Assembly (NCBI RefSeq): GCF_000208865.1
Contig: NC_018390.1
Span: forward strand, 4,110,270 to 4,174,269
Length of the DNA stretch: 64,000 bases
Direction: 5' to 3'
Source of the DNA: Neospora caninum Liverpool
Lineage: Eukaryota > Apicomplexa > Conoidasida > Eucoccidiorida > Sarcocystidae
Shown here: piece after piece, positions 42,077 to 52,835 of the stretch
How positions within the stretch are numbered: the first letter of the stretch is position 1
Layout of the letters: each line of letters begins with the position of its first letter
Translations under genes and position numbers: made by a program
The notes under the pieces: model-generated
Told to the model about the DNA's origin: nothing
Database searches by the model: none
The model's input: the letters and a program-made list of their open reading frames with translations, nothing else

Positions 42077-45000
42077 CCTCTTGTTTGTACGCTCTTTTCT
42101 CTAATTAGCGACCTGCTGCTTGGTTTTTGCGACGGATCCCTTTCAGTGTGTGTTGTCGGTGTATGCCTGCGGAGGAATTCTGTGTCGGAGGGTGGCAGTT
42201 TGATTCGGCTGGATTCGTGCTGGTGCTTGAGATGAAGCTGTTGCGCACCAAAACTAACCAAAGGTTGGTCTGTCCGGTCCCATGCAGGTTTATTTTCGCT
42301 CTGTCCGCGGCCTTCTCTCGGAGTCAGACTCGAAGTTCACACTGGCACTGTAAGTCCTTTGAGTTCCGTGTAGCGGGAGAAGAGGCTCTGTCGCTATGCA
42401 TCGGAATTCTGCTGGATTCATTGTTGCATCGCCCCTTCGCAATGTCACTCCCATCAGCTGTTGTTGCACAGCATATATAGCGTCGCGAAGGAGATGCAGG
42501 AACAAAGGTACCCATAAGATCCGGGGCGCTCCCACAGACAGGGCGTTCACTCAGCTGGCGTCCGGTCCAGTGCACTGCGACATAGCAGTCTTCCATGGAA
42601 ACTAGCCGTGCTTGTGGGAAGTAGGTGCAATAATATTGGAGTGATCGAGATTCCTACGTGCCTGTTGTGGGATAGATGAATGCTCGGCCAGAAGATGGAT
42701 ACCACAGTAGTCGGCGGCACCGTCCGGGGTGGGCGCTGCCTAGAGTATCTGTAGCTTATACACGCTTTTTCTTGCTCCGGCTTTACCAAGAAGGCAAGGC
42801 ATTCCTTTTCGATCATGGTGTCGAAAAGTGTACGAAGAACTGAGTGCGACTTGTGTGTTCTGATACTGCTAGAGAGAAGAACAATTCAATCGTTTGTACA
42901 CCTTAGTGCATGCAGCTTTCATTGGTAATATGCCTCTATGGACCACGACTGATGCTGCTGATCCTGCGTCCTGGTGCCGCTGATCCTGCGTCCCGGTGCC
43001 TCCGCGCCGCTCTGGTGGCGCCCATCCAAAGTCGTCATGCGACAGAATCCTCACTCTTCATACAGGGAACCGTCATACTGTAGACTGCCGTTCACCGCAT
43101 ACTCAGTCACTGCGGTTGGTAGCCACCCGAAAGAAACACACACCCTTATGGCTTGTTTAAGCGCCTCAAGCGGTGACGTTGAACGCTGTCGTCCACTGAC
43201 CTGGGAGAAAAGTGCATCCGGCCGCAACTCCGGCATACAGAGGCAGATGGTCTTCAAAACCAGAGATACATTCAGCTCTGCACTAAGAAGTCGAGAGAGT
43301 GAGCGTCCCACAAGCAAACGAACAAACACTGTGGCGACTGTTGCCGGACGCACAGGTGTGTTCCCGTCCACTGGCATCTTTGACTCTACGCTGCTCCATT
43401 CCATGTCAATCGATATGCTGTTTGAAAGGACGAAAGCAGCGTTTTGGAGACCAGGTGACGGGACTGGTCTGGTGGTCATGGTAGCTCTTCAATCTGATGC
43501 TGTACCTCTCCTGTCTTCGTATCGCTGGTCTCCCGCTCGCATATCAGTTGCGGTAGGTTTGCGGAGAAGTGCCTCTGTTTGACTCGGCGAGCGTAAACAA
43601 AATGCTCCCAAGATGTCTCCTTGTGCCCAGCAAGTGCGAGGCAATAGGGTTGCAGCCATTTTCCGGCTGTGGACTCGCTGCTTTTCGGTCACGCGCGGAA
43701 TGCTCCGCTGTTCCTGCGCCTGGGGACGAGCAGCAAGAGACGCTTGACGGCGGCGTCAGCACCAACCAATGAACGTATCTGGCCCTGGGAGGGAGCGAAC
43801 AGTTCTGTTTCTGTAGCTTCTCGACGCGTTTGAAGAGAGCTTGAAGGGTGGCGAGTTCACAGGATGCTCGCGTGAGCAGTTCCCTGTAACGGCCTCCAGT
43901 GTTCTTCGATCGAACATGCTCTTCGTTCGATTGTTTGGCCAAGGGTGGAATGAACGGCGCCTTGTCGGTTAGACGGCAAGAAGAAGCAGAATGTAAGAGA
44001 GACAGAGCGATGGAAGCCGATCATAGGTGTACCAAGGTCCATTCGCTTGTACAGTGGACCATCGTCGGCTCCTCGTAGCGTTCGCCCTCTCCTCACTGTC
44101 TCCTGTTTTTCTGGCTCGATTCTTGGATTCCTTGTTCTCCTCTCCATTTTTGCCTTGTCCGTTTTTGTGTTTCTCTTCCTTTTCTGGTATCTCCGCATGA
44201 TTATAGACAGTACTCCGTATCTCGTGCACCCTCGAGGCAGAGTGCTTGTCACTTTCTCCGCGATACTGCTGGTCAGACTCCGTCGTCAGCGGCCATCGCG
44301 CTCTCCCATCGATTTCTTCTCATCTGGTCTCACTATCCTCTCGTCTCCAGATGGACTGCAGTCACCCTTCCCCCTGTTCCCCCACGATGTGGCTCGGTGA
44401 TGCTCGCGCCTGCAACGTCATAGTCACCGTTGAGTGACCGCCGAGCCCGACACAGAAGATACTGTGCATGGAGGCTTCTTCTGTCGTCAAGAGAAAGCCG
44501 TAGAAGTCAGAGAAAATCGATAAAAAAGGAAACAAGGACAAGGCAGAGTACCAGTGAGCGGAGAAGTGCGCGAGAGGGAAAGTCCAAACATCTGCTATGG
44601 GTGATCAGGGATGTGCTGTGCTGTGAGGGGAGACGCCACGCAGCGACACCCGAAAGGCAGCAGGCACAACATGTTGGAGAACGAGAGAGACGACACGAGA
44701 CGAATACCAACAGACCTCGGGAACAGATGGAAGAGCATGCAAATCCCATTTCACGGCCTTGTAGCCAACCCAAGCGAAGGGAAGGTGAGGATGAGTGCAG
44801 GGGAACCTCCAGCGAAATACTTGCGGAACCTCAATCGCGCAGGCGCGGTTGCCCCGCGCCTTTGTGGTGAGCTCACCCAAACGGCAGTTGGCGACGCCCG
44901 AAGGCGCACGACGGCACAGGGTGTGTAGCATCGCCTGGTGTCTGTTAGAGACCTAGAGGTCGTGATGGACACTGAGCACATATTGGGGAAAACAAAGATA

Positions 45001-45167
45001 GCCACTGACGGCGTTCTTGGCAGTTGTTCGAGAGCCAACATAGCTCGAATAGGTGGTTTTGCCGTCACTTGCTCGATTCACAACGACGTGAAATTGAGAG
45101 TGTCGGACGAATGGCACAATCCTGTCTGGGGCCCCCACTAGCGGCACCAGTCAACGGGTCCACCGCT
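42077..45167. other. A3-B3 spacer
   Basis: Same layout as the other A-B spacers: two 22-bp repeat copies and the 142-codon minus frame at 43051-43479. In this copy a minus-strand frame at 43544-43942 includes RYRELLTRASCELATLQAL and a VEKLQKQN continuation with heptad-like leucines; it is disrupted or shifted in copies 1 and 2. I do not call a gene. Confidence 0.5.
42958..43001. repeat. 22-bp tandem repeat, two copies
   Basis: Same unit as at 17925, with a T/C change in the second copy. Confidence 0.85.
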
Positions 45168-45177
45168 GTCGGTCGAA
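45168..45177 (+). promoter_or_regulatory. Conserved SRS upstream element (B3)
   Basis: GTCGGTCGAA variant followed by GCGAGGTC, 170-179 bp before the B3 ATG. Confidence 0.5.
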
Positions 45178-45346
45178 GCGAGGTCTTCCAGCCGGGCCCT
45201 GTCGCAATTGCCGCCTCGGGACAAGAAAAGGCTTCGTGACTCTGCGGCATTTTTTGATTCGATATTTTTTTTTAACTGCAGTAACTGTTTGTAGTTTACT
45301 TGATAGGTTTTCCGGTTGTCCATATTCGGTATCTTGTGTCTGTAGG

Positions 45347-46429
45347 ATGGAACGCCGGATTTCCTTTTCCAAGTCCCGAGCTCCGGTTGGGCTAGTGGCT
45401 GCCGTTCTTTTTGTATCATACTGGAACGGGCTTTGGACGAGTGCGGTAACAGGAACAGCAATACACCCGCAGTGCACAATAGGGAAGACGATGACTACTT
45501 GTACCTGCCGATCGTCGCCAGGTGTAAGTACAGGAACTGTTGGGGCGGGTAGTAGCGCAACTCTGTCGGAGTCGAGTAATGCAATCACTATTCAGTGTTC
45601 CGATGCAGGCTTCGAATTTGTACCTGCCGCTGAAAATCATGTATGCACTTCAAGTGAGGAGGAGAAGGAGGCAACCCCTCTGAAATCGTGCAAGGAAAAC
45701 CAGGGTGAAAAAATCTCTCCCATTACAGATTTTCTGTCTCACGTCTCCGACACCAACCCACCGGCGTGGACGAAGACAGACGGAGATACGAAGGATAATT
45801 CATTAACCATTCCACCGAATAGTTTCCCATTGACCGACAAAAGCTTCTTCGCCGGCTGCCGAAAAAGCACAAACAACAATGACGAGTGCGTGGTGAATGT
45901 CAGCGTCAAGGCCAGGACATCGGCAGTCAAGGACGGTGTCCTCACTTGTGCCTACGGCAAAGAGAGCAACTCATCTGTTCCAGAAGTAACACTGAATTCC
46001 GAGAACAACTCGCTGACTATCCAGTGCGGCAGTGAGGGACAGATGGAGCCGACTCAGCAATCCTTGACTGCCTACCACTGCGCCGGCTCCAACACAACTG
46101 ACTGCAAGAAGGTGAACCTGACTGAGATCATGCCGACCTTCACATCCAGCTGGTGGACAACGGATGAGCAGAACTCCAAGGCACCGAAACTGGTGATTCC
46201 GGAAGACGGGTTTCCTGCTCAGGAAGAAGCGATTGTGTTGGGTTGCAACCAAAACAACAACGTTGCCTCGAGGGCTGAGGAGGTTGATGGACCCACAGCT
46301 GCAGCTCTGCCGACATGCAGAGTGAAGGTGACACTCAGTGCCCAGACCTCGGGTTCACAGGCCTCGAACGATTCCTTCCTCGGATTGTTCGTTTTGTCTT
46401 TCATTCCCTATTTGATGGGCGCATGCTGA
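45347..46429 (+). CDS. SRS: SRS-family surface antigen, array member B3
   Basis: 360 aa from the ATG at 45347. The frame stays open 37 codons further left, but this ATG follows TCTGTAGG exactly as in B1 and B2 and starts the common MERRISFSKSRAPVGLVAA leader. D1 is B1-like (CTCRSSPGVSTGTVGAGSS) with a short Glu-rich insertion (SSEEEKEATPLKSC). D2 is the consensus type. Tail LFVLSFIPYLMGAC fits a GPI signal. QASNDSFLG adds an N-x-S site just before the tail. Confidence 0.92.
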   Translation: MERRISFSKSRAPVGLVAAVLFVSYWNGLWTSAVTGTAIHPQCTIGKTMTTCTCRSSPGVSTGTVGAGSSATLSESSNAITIQCSDAGFEFVPAAENHVCTSSEEEKEATPLKSCKENQGEKISPITDFLSHVSDTNPPAWTKTDGDTKDNSLTIPPNSFPLTDKSFFAGCRKSTNNNDECVVNVSVKARTSAVKDGVLTCAYGKESNSSVPEVTLNSENNSLTIQCGSEGQMEPTQQSLTAYHCAGSNTTDCKKVNLTEIMPTFTSSWWTTDEQNSKAPKLVIPEDGFPAQEEAIVLGCNQNNNVASRAEEVDGPTAAALPTCRVKVTLSAQTSGSQASNDSFLGLFVLSFIPYLMGAC

Positions 46430-48480
46430 CTTGCGACCTCAGCTCTTTTGTACTGAGTTATCTACAGCGTGACTTTCTGGGTATCTTCGGCAGTCAGCGG
46501 TGTAGGTGCCTGCGGTGCCGGGTGTTCTTGGAGAATGGTGTTGTGTCGTGCGGAGAGTTTTCGTTTGACTTCGAGACGACGCTGTCGCACATTAGGACAA
46601 ATAGAGGCTCGTCCGTCTGCCCGTTCGTGAGGCGCCACGTCTTCCCTCGAGTTTCAGTCTTTTTTTGGGGCCATGCTGGGTCTGGGAATGCTTCCACTGC
46701 GTGCGAAAGCAGGCGTTGACCGGTGGCGCCCCTGCGTGGTTGGTGACTCTACCGAGCTTAAGTAGCAGTAGCCATGCTGCAGTGTGCGTCGGATAGATTA
46801 AATGAGTTGATTCATTCGTTCCCATCTCTACTTTAAAAGAAAAAGGAAGGGCCGTTGAGTGCCTGGACGCCAAAGGAGTCGCAGACACTGTTTGGTCTGT
46901 GGTCGGAGGGTGCACTAGGATCTAAATTCCGTAGAGGCTCTCAGCTGCTCGAGGAAGCAAATGAAACCAGGCTCTTTGGTATCAGAATGTCCTCGCAATC
47001 GGCTGTAAGAAATAGGTACGAACATCTTTCACCGCCATTTCTTTTCTGCTACCTCGGGTGATGCTTCCAGCTGGAATTTGCATGCGTATATGTAACTATA
47101 TCTGACTACCATTCTGCAACTACAAACCCTGTCGAATCTTCCTGATTCCATTAGCCTGCTACCGTGGCACAGCTTTCTGCGGCAGCGGCCTCCTTCTTCT
47201 TGCAGGACGCAATGAGATTGCCCACCGCCCTACATCGCAAATTCAGCCATGGCCGCTCTGAGCACATCTAAAGAAAAGTGGAAAAATGACGAATCCAACA
47301 ACATTGACGGTCGCACTGAGCCCCTCCATGGTAGGCAGGAAGTCCTTGCAGAAAGAAAGAGAAAAAACGCGACTTCTGTATCCCTTCGAAACTCCTTGCC
47401 GGCCCTCGTCTGTGTCACTTCCTTCTCCACGTCTCTACTCGATCACGCTCGTGATCTTGCGGCCCAGTGAAGGACCCAGGCACCCACGTGCTCCAGCATT
47501 GTTATGTGAAATATCACAAGCCTTTTTTTTTGCACCAGCCTCACCTTTCTCCCTGCTCCGTTGACTCGCTGGTGGCCCCACATTACGTTGTTTCCCCTTG
47601 TCTGTGCTCCACGGGTTCGTCTAACCGTGTCTCACTCTTCTCTTCACTTCGTACACAATCCACCACCCCTTTCACCTGCTTGTTCCCCATTTTCTGTCCT
47701 GATACTATCTCCTTGGACACCGTGCGTCTGTTGATTGATCGCCGACCACCCAGCCAAGAAGAGACTGATGAGAGGGGCTTTCCTTTCCGTTGAGGGAAAG
47801 CCAAAGCACTAGAGGGACGGCAAAGACGGGCGAAAACGACGGCGAACAAGAAGGGCAGCTGTAGACGCTCGTAGGAGAAGCCTCGGCATCTTCTATTTAT
47901 CTTCAGAGGCGATGAGGAAATGAGACGGCGTAGAGACGCTGAAGCAGGAGAAACAGGAGTCACGCAAGACATGAGGACGAGCTTGACAACGCGTGACACA
48001 AAGCGAGGAGTAACCTGAGACAATTGGAATCGCAGGGGGGGTTCACCTCCTCCCTTTTTTTAACCCTAAGAAATATACAGAGATGGGACGGTGGAATGTG
48101 AGGAGCAGCAATATAATGGGTCTCGGAACTCAACTGGCACGCGGAACTGTGGCTGGCTCGTCCCCCCTCGTTGGCGGGCGCGGTCGCCCTTGACGGTCGT
48201 TCCCAAAGACCGGAGGCGGTTCCTGGCACTTGGTAAGCAGTAGCATCGCCCTTCTTCTTTGAAAATTGTGAATTTAGTGGAGGAAATTGGGAGCAACGGA
48301 GAAAAAGGAGATTGCGACTGCTGACAATCTTGACGTCGCTTTGAGGGACGACATAGCCTAAAGATATATGGCTGAGTTCTGCACGTGACTTCATTGACAA
48401 CCCCTCGAGAGGCATAGGCAGCATGCTCCACTGGGGGGACCACGGCGTTTTTCGCGGCAAGCCGACGGTTCGCCACCGCC
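46430..48480. other. B3-D spacer
   Basis: No recognised gene. The first 300 bases match the 3' flank of B1/B2 (TTTGACTTCGAGACGACGCTGTCGC). A pyrimidine-rich block (47540-47720), the CGCCGACCACCCAGCCA module (about 47740) and the diverged upstream block (48080-48300) follow in the same order as upstream of A2 and C1. Confidence 0.55.
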
Positions 48481-48490
48481 GCCGGTCGAA
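48481..48490 (+). promoter_or_regulatory. Conserved SRS upstream element (D)
   Basis: GCCGGTCGAA variant preceded by GACGGTTCGCCACCGCC, 164-173 bp before the D ATG. Confidence 0.5.
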
Positions 48491-48653
48491 CTGAGGTGGC
48501 CTCAGGCTGGGCTGTTGCACGATAACTCAGGAGGAACGGTTTCTTAGGAATAGCTGGCCTGTGTCCGGTTTGGTTACTTTTAGATGTGTCACATTAGGTT
48601 TTTGTCGCTGAAGAGACTGTCTGTGCGTGGGTTTGCACTAAATTGTGTGAAAG

Positions 48654-49733
48654 ATGGAAGGTCGGATTGCCTTGTCAAACAAGGCCCTTGCGACAGTCGG
48701 ACTGGTGGCTGCCTACATTTTTGTCGCATGTCTGTGTGGGTCATCGAGGGTTGATGCCGCGGAAACATCAATCATTACGTGCGCTCGAAAAAGTCAGATG
48801 ACCACTTGTGTCTGCTCAACAAGGCATGGTGGAAAAGAAGAAGCCAGCGATTCGACAGACACCGCAACCCTGTCAGAGTCGAGCAATGGAATCGCTATCC
48901 AGTGCCCCAAACCAACTTTTGAGTTCGTGCCCTCTGATGCATCGACCGTATGCACTGCAGAAACTGCAGAACACACCGAAAGGCCCCTGGAGGGGTGTAG
49001 CAAAAAATCCTCTAATGCGTCCATTGCAAATTTGCTGAACCTAGCCACCGACGCCCACATCCCAAAGTGGACGACGGCGACCAGCGAACACACCCTGGTC
49101 GTTCCCGAAGATGCTTTCCCTCTAGTTGACAAAAGCTTCATTGCCGGCTGCTTTAACAAAAATGGAGACGAACCAAATGGGAAAGAGTGCGTGGTGAAAG
49201 TAAGCGTCAAGGCCAGGACGTCGGCTGTGAAGGACGGTGTCCTCACTTGCGCCTATGGCACAGAAAGCAACTCGTCTGTTCCAGAAGTAACACTAAATTC
49301 CGAGAACAACTCGCTGACTATCCTGTGTGGCAGTGAGGGAGTGATGCAACCGAACAAGGACTCTTTGACTGCCTACTACTGCGCCGGCTCCAACACGACT
49401 GACTGCAAGGAGGTGAACCTGACTGAGATCATGCCGACCTTCACATCCAGCTGGTGGATAACGGATGAGAACAACGATAACGCGCCTAAACTCGTGATTC
49501 CGGAAGATGGCTTTCCTTCCCAGAAAGAGACGATCCTCTTGGGATGCAACCCAAACAAAAACGTTGTCTCGAGGGCTGAGGATGGTGAAGGAAGCACAGC
49601 TGCTCAGCTGCCGACTTGCAAAGTGAAGGTGACACTCAGCGCCCAATCCTCCGGTTCAGATGCCTCGAACGTTTCGTTCCTGGTATTGACTGTTTTGGTT
49701 TTCATTTCGCTTGTCGTTTCTAGCTCATATTGA
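48654..49733 (+). CDS. SRS: SRS-family surface antigen, array member D
   Basis: 359 aa. Signal peptide about 1-29 (ATVGLVAAYIFVACLC), D1 related to A3 (CVCSTRHGGKEEASDSTDT), but KSFIAGC replaces the near-universal FFAGC and the loop before ECVV is longer (FNKNGDEPNGKECVV). D2 carries CGSEGVMQPNKDSLTAYYC, shared only with the inverted gene E, so D and E form their own subgroup. Tail LTVLVFISLVVSSSY fits a GPI signal. Confidence 0.92.
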   Translation: MEGRIALSNKALATVGLVAAYIFVACLCGSSRVDAAETSIITCARKSQMTTCVCSTRHGGKEEASDSTDTATLSESSNGIAIQCPKPTFEFVPSDASTVCTAETAEHTERPLEGCSKKSSNASIANLLNLATDAHIPKWTTATSEHTLVVPEDAFPLVDKSFIAGCFNKNGDEPNGKECVVKVSVKARTSAVKDGVLTCAYGTESNSSVPEVTLNSENNSLTILCGSEGVMQPNKDSLTAYYCAGSNTTDCKEVNLTEIMPTFTSSWWITDENNDNAPKLVIPEDGFPSQKETILLGCNPNKNVVSRAEDGEGSTAAQLPTCKVKVTLSAQSSGSDASNVSFLVLTVLVFISLVVSSSY

Positions 49734-51568
49734 ACGCCTTTCTAAGCGTTCTGAAACGCGGGATCGGCTGGATGCATTTGTGCGCACCACTCAGTATGAG
49801 TTATGGGTGTTTGCGTGCCAGTGAACTCTCTTTTGGGAAGCTGCTGGTTTGGTCTCCGCTTTATTAGCGTCTGAGGTGGACTTTGTGCGATTCCGCACCA
49901 AGGCCCGACGAACGATGATCGGTCTATCCGATCCGGGATATTCATCCTTTTTCCGACCAGTACTTTCCCTCAGAAGAGAACATGCATTTTGCCCCGGCAG
50001 TGTAACTGCATTGAGCTCCTTGTTGGGGGAGTAGTGATGCCGCCGCCAGGATTTCTGCCGTCATAAACGATACAACAGCCTCTCAAACTGTTTGCTCCCA
50101 ACATATGCATTTGGACATAATATTATATTGTCAGTCGGCAGATGTAGGAATGAGAAACCCGTATGTGCCGGCGCGCTCTCAGAGTGCAACAACTCAGTTG
50201 CGATCCGATACAGTGCAATGCGGAAAAAAGCAGTCTTACAGCGAAACTAGCAGCACGCGTCGAAAATTGAGGTCAGCAGACAGGATTGACTGAGGCGTTA
50301 ATATATGCGCATTTGAAGATAGGCAACGCCTCTGTGACATCGGATCCACGCGTAATCGACGCCTTACCGTCCTGGGTGGCGCCTGAATAGTGGAGCTAAA
50401 TTTTGTACTGTTTTCGCCCGCTTCAGAACAACCAGGACAGCAGACAGGATTTTCTAGCATGGTGCAGAAGCAGCGTTAACGATTCGTGTGACTTTGCTTC
50501 CTGGCGCGGATGTGGCGAGCCACACCACACTCTTTCGAATACTTTGACTGGTGTGCGCTTTGACTGACCGCTTGCCTGGATAAGTCCTCCATACTTTTTT
50601 ATGCAAAGCCTCCCTGTTTCCACTGCCCCCTTTGGGCTGCTTCATTCCCCGCACCTCTGCCAGCAAGCCATCATACTCGACACAGGACGGCAACATCTTG
50701 TCGACCTCCGTACGGGGCGCATTTTGCTGTGCCCCCTTTTTGCCGCCTGAACGAATCAAGCTGCTTTGCACTCTGATGTAAAGAGGTTCGCAATACGGTC
50801 CCGTGCCGTCTCGAGGCCGCTGGACTTCCATGAAGATGCGATAGAGTTCTAGAAAGTGGCACTGGAAACACAGCACCTGCTCAGATGTACTATGTATGAT
50901 TTAAATAACATCCAAATTCACAGTCGAGTCTGCAAGCATCAAAGTGTACATGAAGACGTGCTATACCTCTTCTAGCAGCGGTAGGAAGGAAATTCTGATG
51001 AATAGTGTTCGTGTATGCGTCTCTGCACCCTCCTCAACCAGACGGGCCCCAGCTCCATCGTGGTCTGGAGCAGGCGAAAACGGTACAAAATTTAGATCCT
51101 CTTGGCACCACGCATCTACCGACGAGGCTGTCCGGCCGGATACCGGGGTGTCCAGTCGCTCAACGTTCCGTGATGAAACCAGAGATGCGAATTAACCGGC
51201 CAATACGTCTAACCAACAGGAAGCCATCGGCACTGTGACTACTGCTTGCGTTTCCTGATGGATTCTTCACACACAGGGGAGTTTCACCCGTCAGCATATA
51301 TATTCTTTTCCCTAGCAGCCTCCTCAGAACCAGCGCGTCCCGGAGGTATTACCACTCGAGTGAAACAGTGCGACCTCACAAACGGACAAGCGAGTCTCTA
51401 TTCTACTCATTCGCGCCTTCGTCTCAAAGACGAACACAACTTCACCGCACAACACGACACCATCAACAAAGAAGTACCGGCCAGACAGACAACTACAATA
51501 CTCACTGGGGATGATAGACGGAGAAGTCCGCAGACGATTATTCAGTTTAAAAGGTCGTAGAACAGAGT
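49734..51568. other. Tail-to-tail spacer between D and E
   Basis: No recognised gene. Both outer parts look like SRS 3' flanks facing each other: GAGCTAAATTTTGTACTG with TTTTCGCCCGCTTCAGAAC at about 50392 on the plus strand, and the matching GATCTAAATTTTGTACCG with TTTTCGCCTGCTCCAGACC on the minus strand at about 51101-51063. The inversion point is therefore between about 50460 and 51050. Confidence 0.6.
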
Positions 51569-52654
51569 TCAGTAAGCGTCAAGGAAACGCAGAATTAGGG
51601 CCGAAACAAACCATCCGATGAAGGAAACATTTGGGGCCTGTGATCCGGAGGTCTGGGCACTGAGTGTCACCTTCACTCTGCATGTGGGCAGCGTTGCAGC
51701 TGTGGATACACCATCTTGCTCATCCTCCGCTTCTTCGGTGTTCCCCTTTTTGTTGCATCCCAAGACGATCGTTTCTTCCTGGGAAGGAAAGCCATCTTCC
51801 GGAATCACCAGTTTCGGTGCCCTACTGTTCTGCTCATCCGTTGCCCACCAGCTGGATGTAAAAGTCGGCATGATCTCAGTCAGGTTCACCTCCCTGCAGT
51901 CATTTGTGTTGGAGCCGGCGCAGTAGTAGGCAGTCAAAGAGTCCTTGTTCGGTTGCATCACTCCCTCACTGCCACACAGGATAGTCAGCGAGTTGTTCTC
52001 GGAATTTAGTGTTACTTCTGGAATAGACGAGTTGCTTTCTTTGCCGTAGGCGCAAGTGAGGACACTGTCCTTCACTGCCGAGGTCCTGGCCTTGACGCGT
52101 ACTTCGACCACGCACTCATCATTAGTAAGGGGTTCTTGATTTTTTTTCAGGCACCCTGCGAAGAAGCTTCTGTCGCTAAGAGGGAAGTTTCCTTTTGGAA
52201 ATGTTAAAGAATGACCCTTTTTTTCGTCCGAGGGTGCGGTCCATTCTGGCAGGTTGCTGTCGCTGACATCGATCAGGAAGCCTTTGATGGGAGATACGCT
52301 ATTGTTACCTTTTTCACATGCTGCCAGCAAATCCGCCTGATTCTTCGCAACACATACGAGGTTTACATCGGAGGGGACAAACTCGAAGCCCGATTCAGCA
52401 CATTTTACAGTGATAACATTCGTCGACTCTGACAGAGTTGCAGTTTCGGATGAATTTCCTCTTTCTACGTGAACACTTCCAGACGTGCCACAGACACATG
52501 CTGTCATCTGATTCTCTGTCGTGCAGTTTGGCTTTGTTTGTGTTGCCGCGGTCACACCCATCGATACTCCGCTCAGACACGCGGCGCAAAAAAAGGCGGC
52601 TACCAGCCCGAGTCCTGCTCGGGACTTGTTTGAGACCAAAATCGGACGTTCCAT
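51569..52654 (-). CDS. SRS: SRS-family surface antigen, array member E (inverted)
   Basis: 361 aa on the minus strand, the only SRS gene here in that orientation. Signal peptide about 1-30 (AGLGLVAAFFCAACLSG), D1 with CVCGTSGSVHVERGNSS and all eight cysteine positions, FFAGC intact, longer loop KKNQEPLTNDECVV. D2 carries CGSEGVMQPNKDSLTAYYC as in D, and TSAVKDSVLTCAYG has Ser for the usual Gly. The last third contains an acidic loop (EEAEDEQDG). Tail ends ALILRFLDAY, less hydrophobic at its end than the others but still GPI-like. Start context GTGAAGGATGG. Confidence 0.92.
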   Translation of the reverse strand: MERPILVSNKSRAGLGLVAAFFCAACLSGVSMGVTAATQTKPNCTTENQMTACVCGTSGSVHVERGNSSETATLSESTNVITVKCAESGFEFVPSDVNLVCVAKNQADLLAACEKGNNSVSPIKGFLIDVSDSNLPEWTAPSDEKKGHSLTFPKGNFPLSDRSFFAGCLKKNQEPLTNDECVVEVRVKARTSAVKDSVLTCAYGKESNSSIPEVTLNSENNSLTILCGSEGVMQPNKDSLTAYYCAGSNTNDCREVNLTEIMPTFTSSWWATDEQNSRAPKLVIPEDGFPSQEETIVLGCNKKGNTEEAEDEQDGVSTAATLPTCRVKVTLSAQTSGSQAPNVSFIGWFVSALILRFLDAY

Positions 52655-52825
52655 CCTTCACAAAAGTGAGCGCAAACGTACAAACAGCAAAGCGGCTTGG
52701 CCACAAAGACTCAAGGTGACGTGCAAAAAAAAGGGAAACAGAAAAAGGGCAGCAAGACAACATTCTGTCACGAAACCATTGGTCTGTGGCAGATGCTGCG
52801 AAAGGGGCCAGGCTGGGGTACTCCG

Positions 52826-52835
52826 GCCGATGTGC
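52826..52835 (-). promoter_or_regulatory. Diverged SRS upstream element (E)
   Basis: On the minus strand GCACATCGGC, followed by CGGAGTACCCC, aligns with GTCCATCGAAGCGAGGTACCCC upstream of the C genes, about 172-181 bp before the E ATG. Confidence 0.45.

Larger units (their letters stand above)
41768..45420. repeat. Third, diverged copy of the A-to-B segment
   Basis: Matches 28643-32290 at an offset of about 13.13 kb through the first 1.2 kb of spacer, then with increasing substitutions and indels toward B3. The B-C part is not repeated a third time; B3 is followed by gene D. Confidence 0.85.

Noticed and set aside
45236..45346. 37-codon upstream extension of B3
   Set aside because: The start at 45347 aligns with all B paralogs and is followed by the signal peptide; the extension covers the leader.
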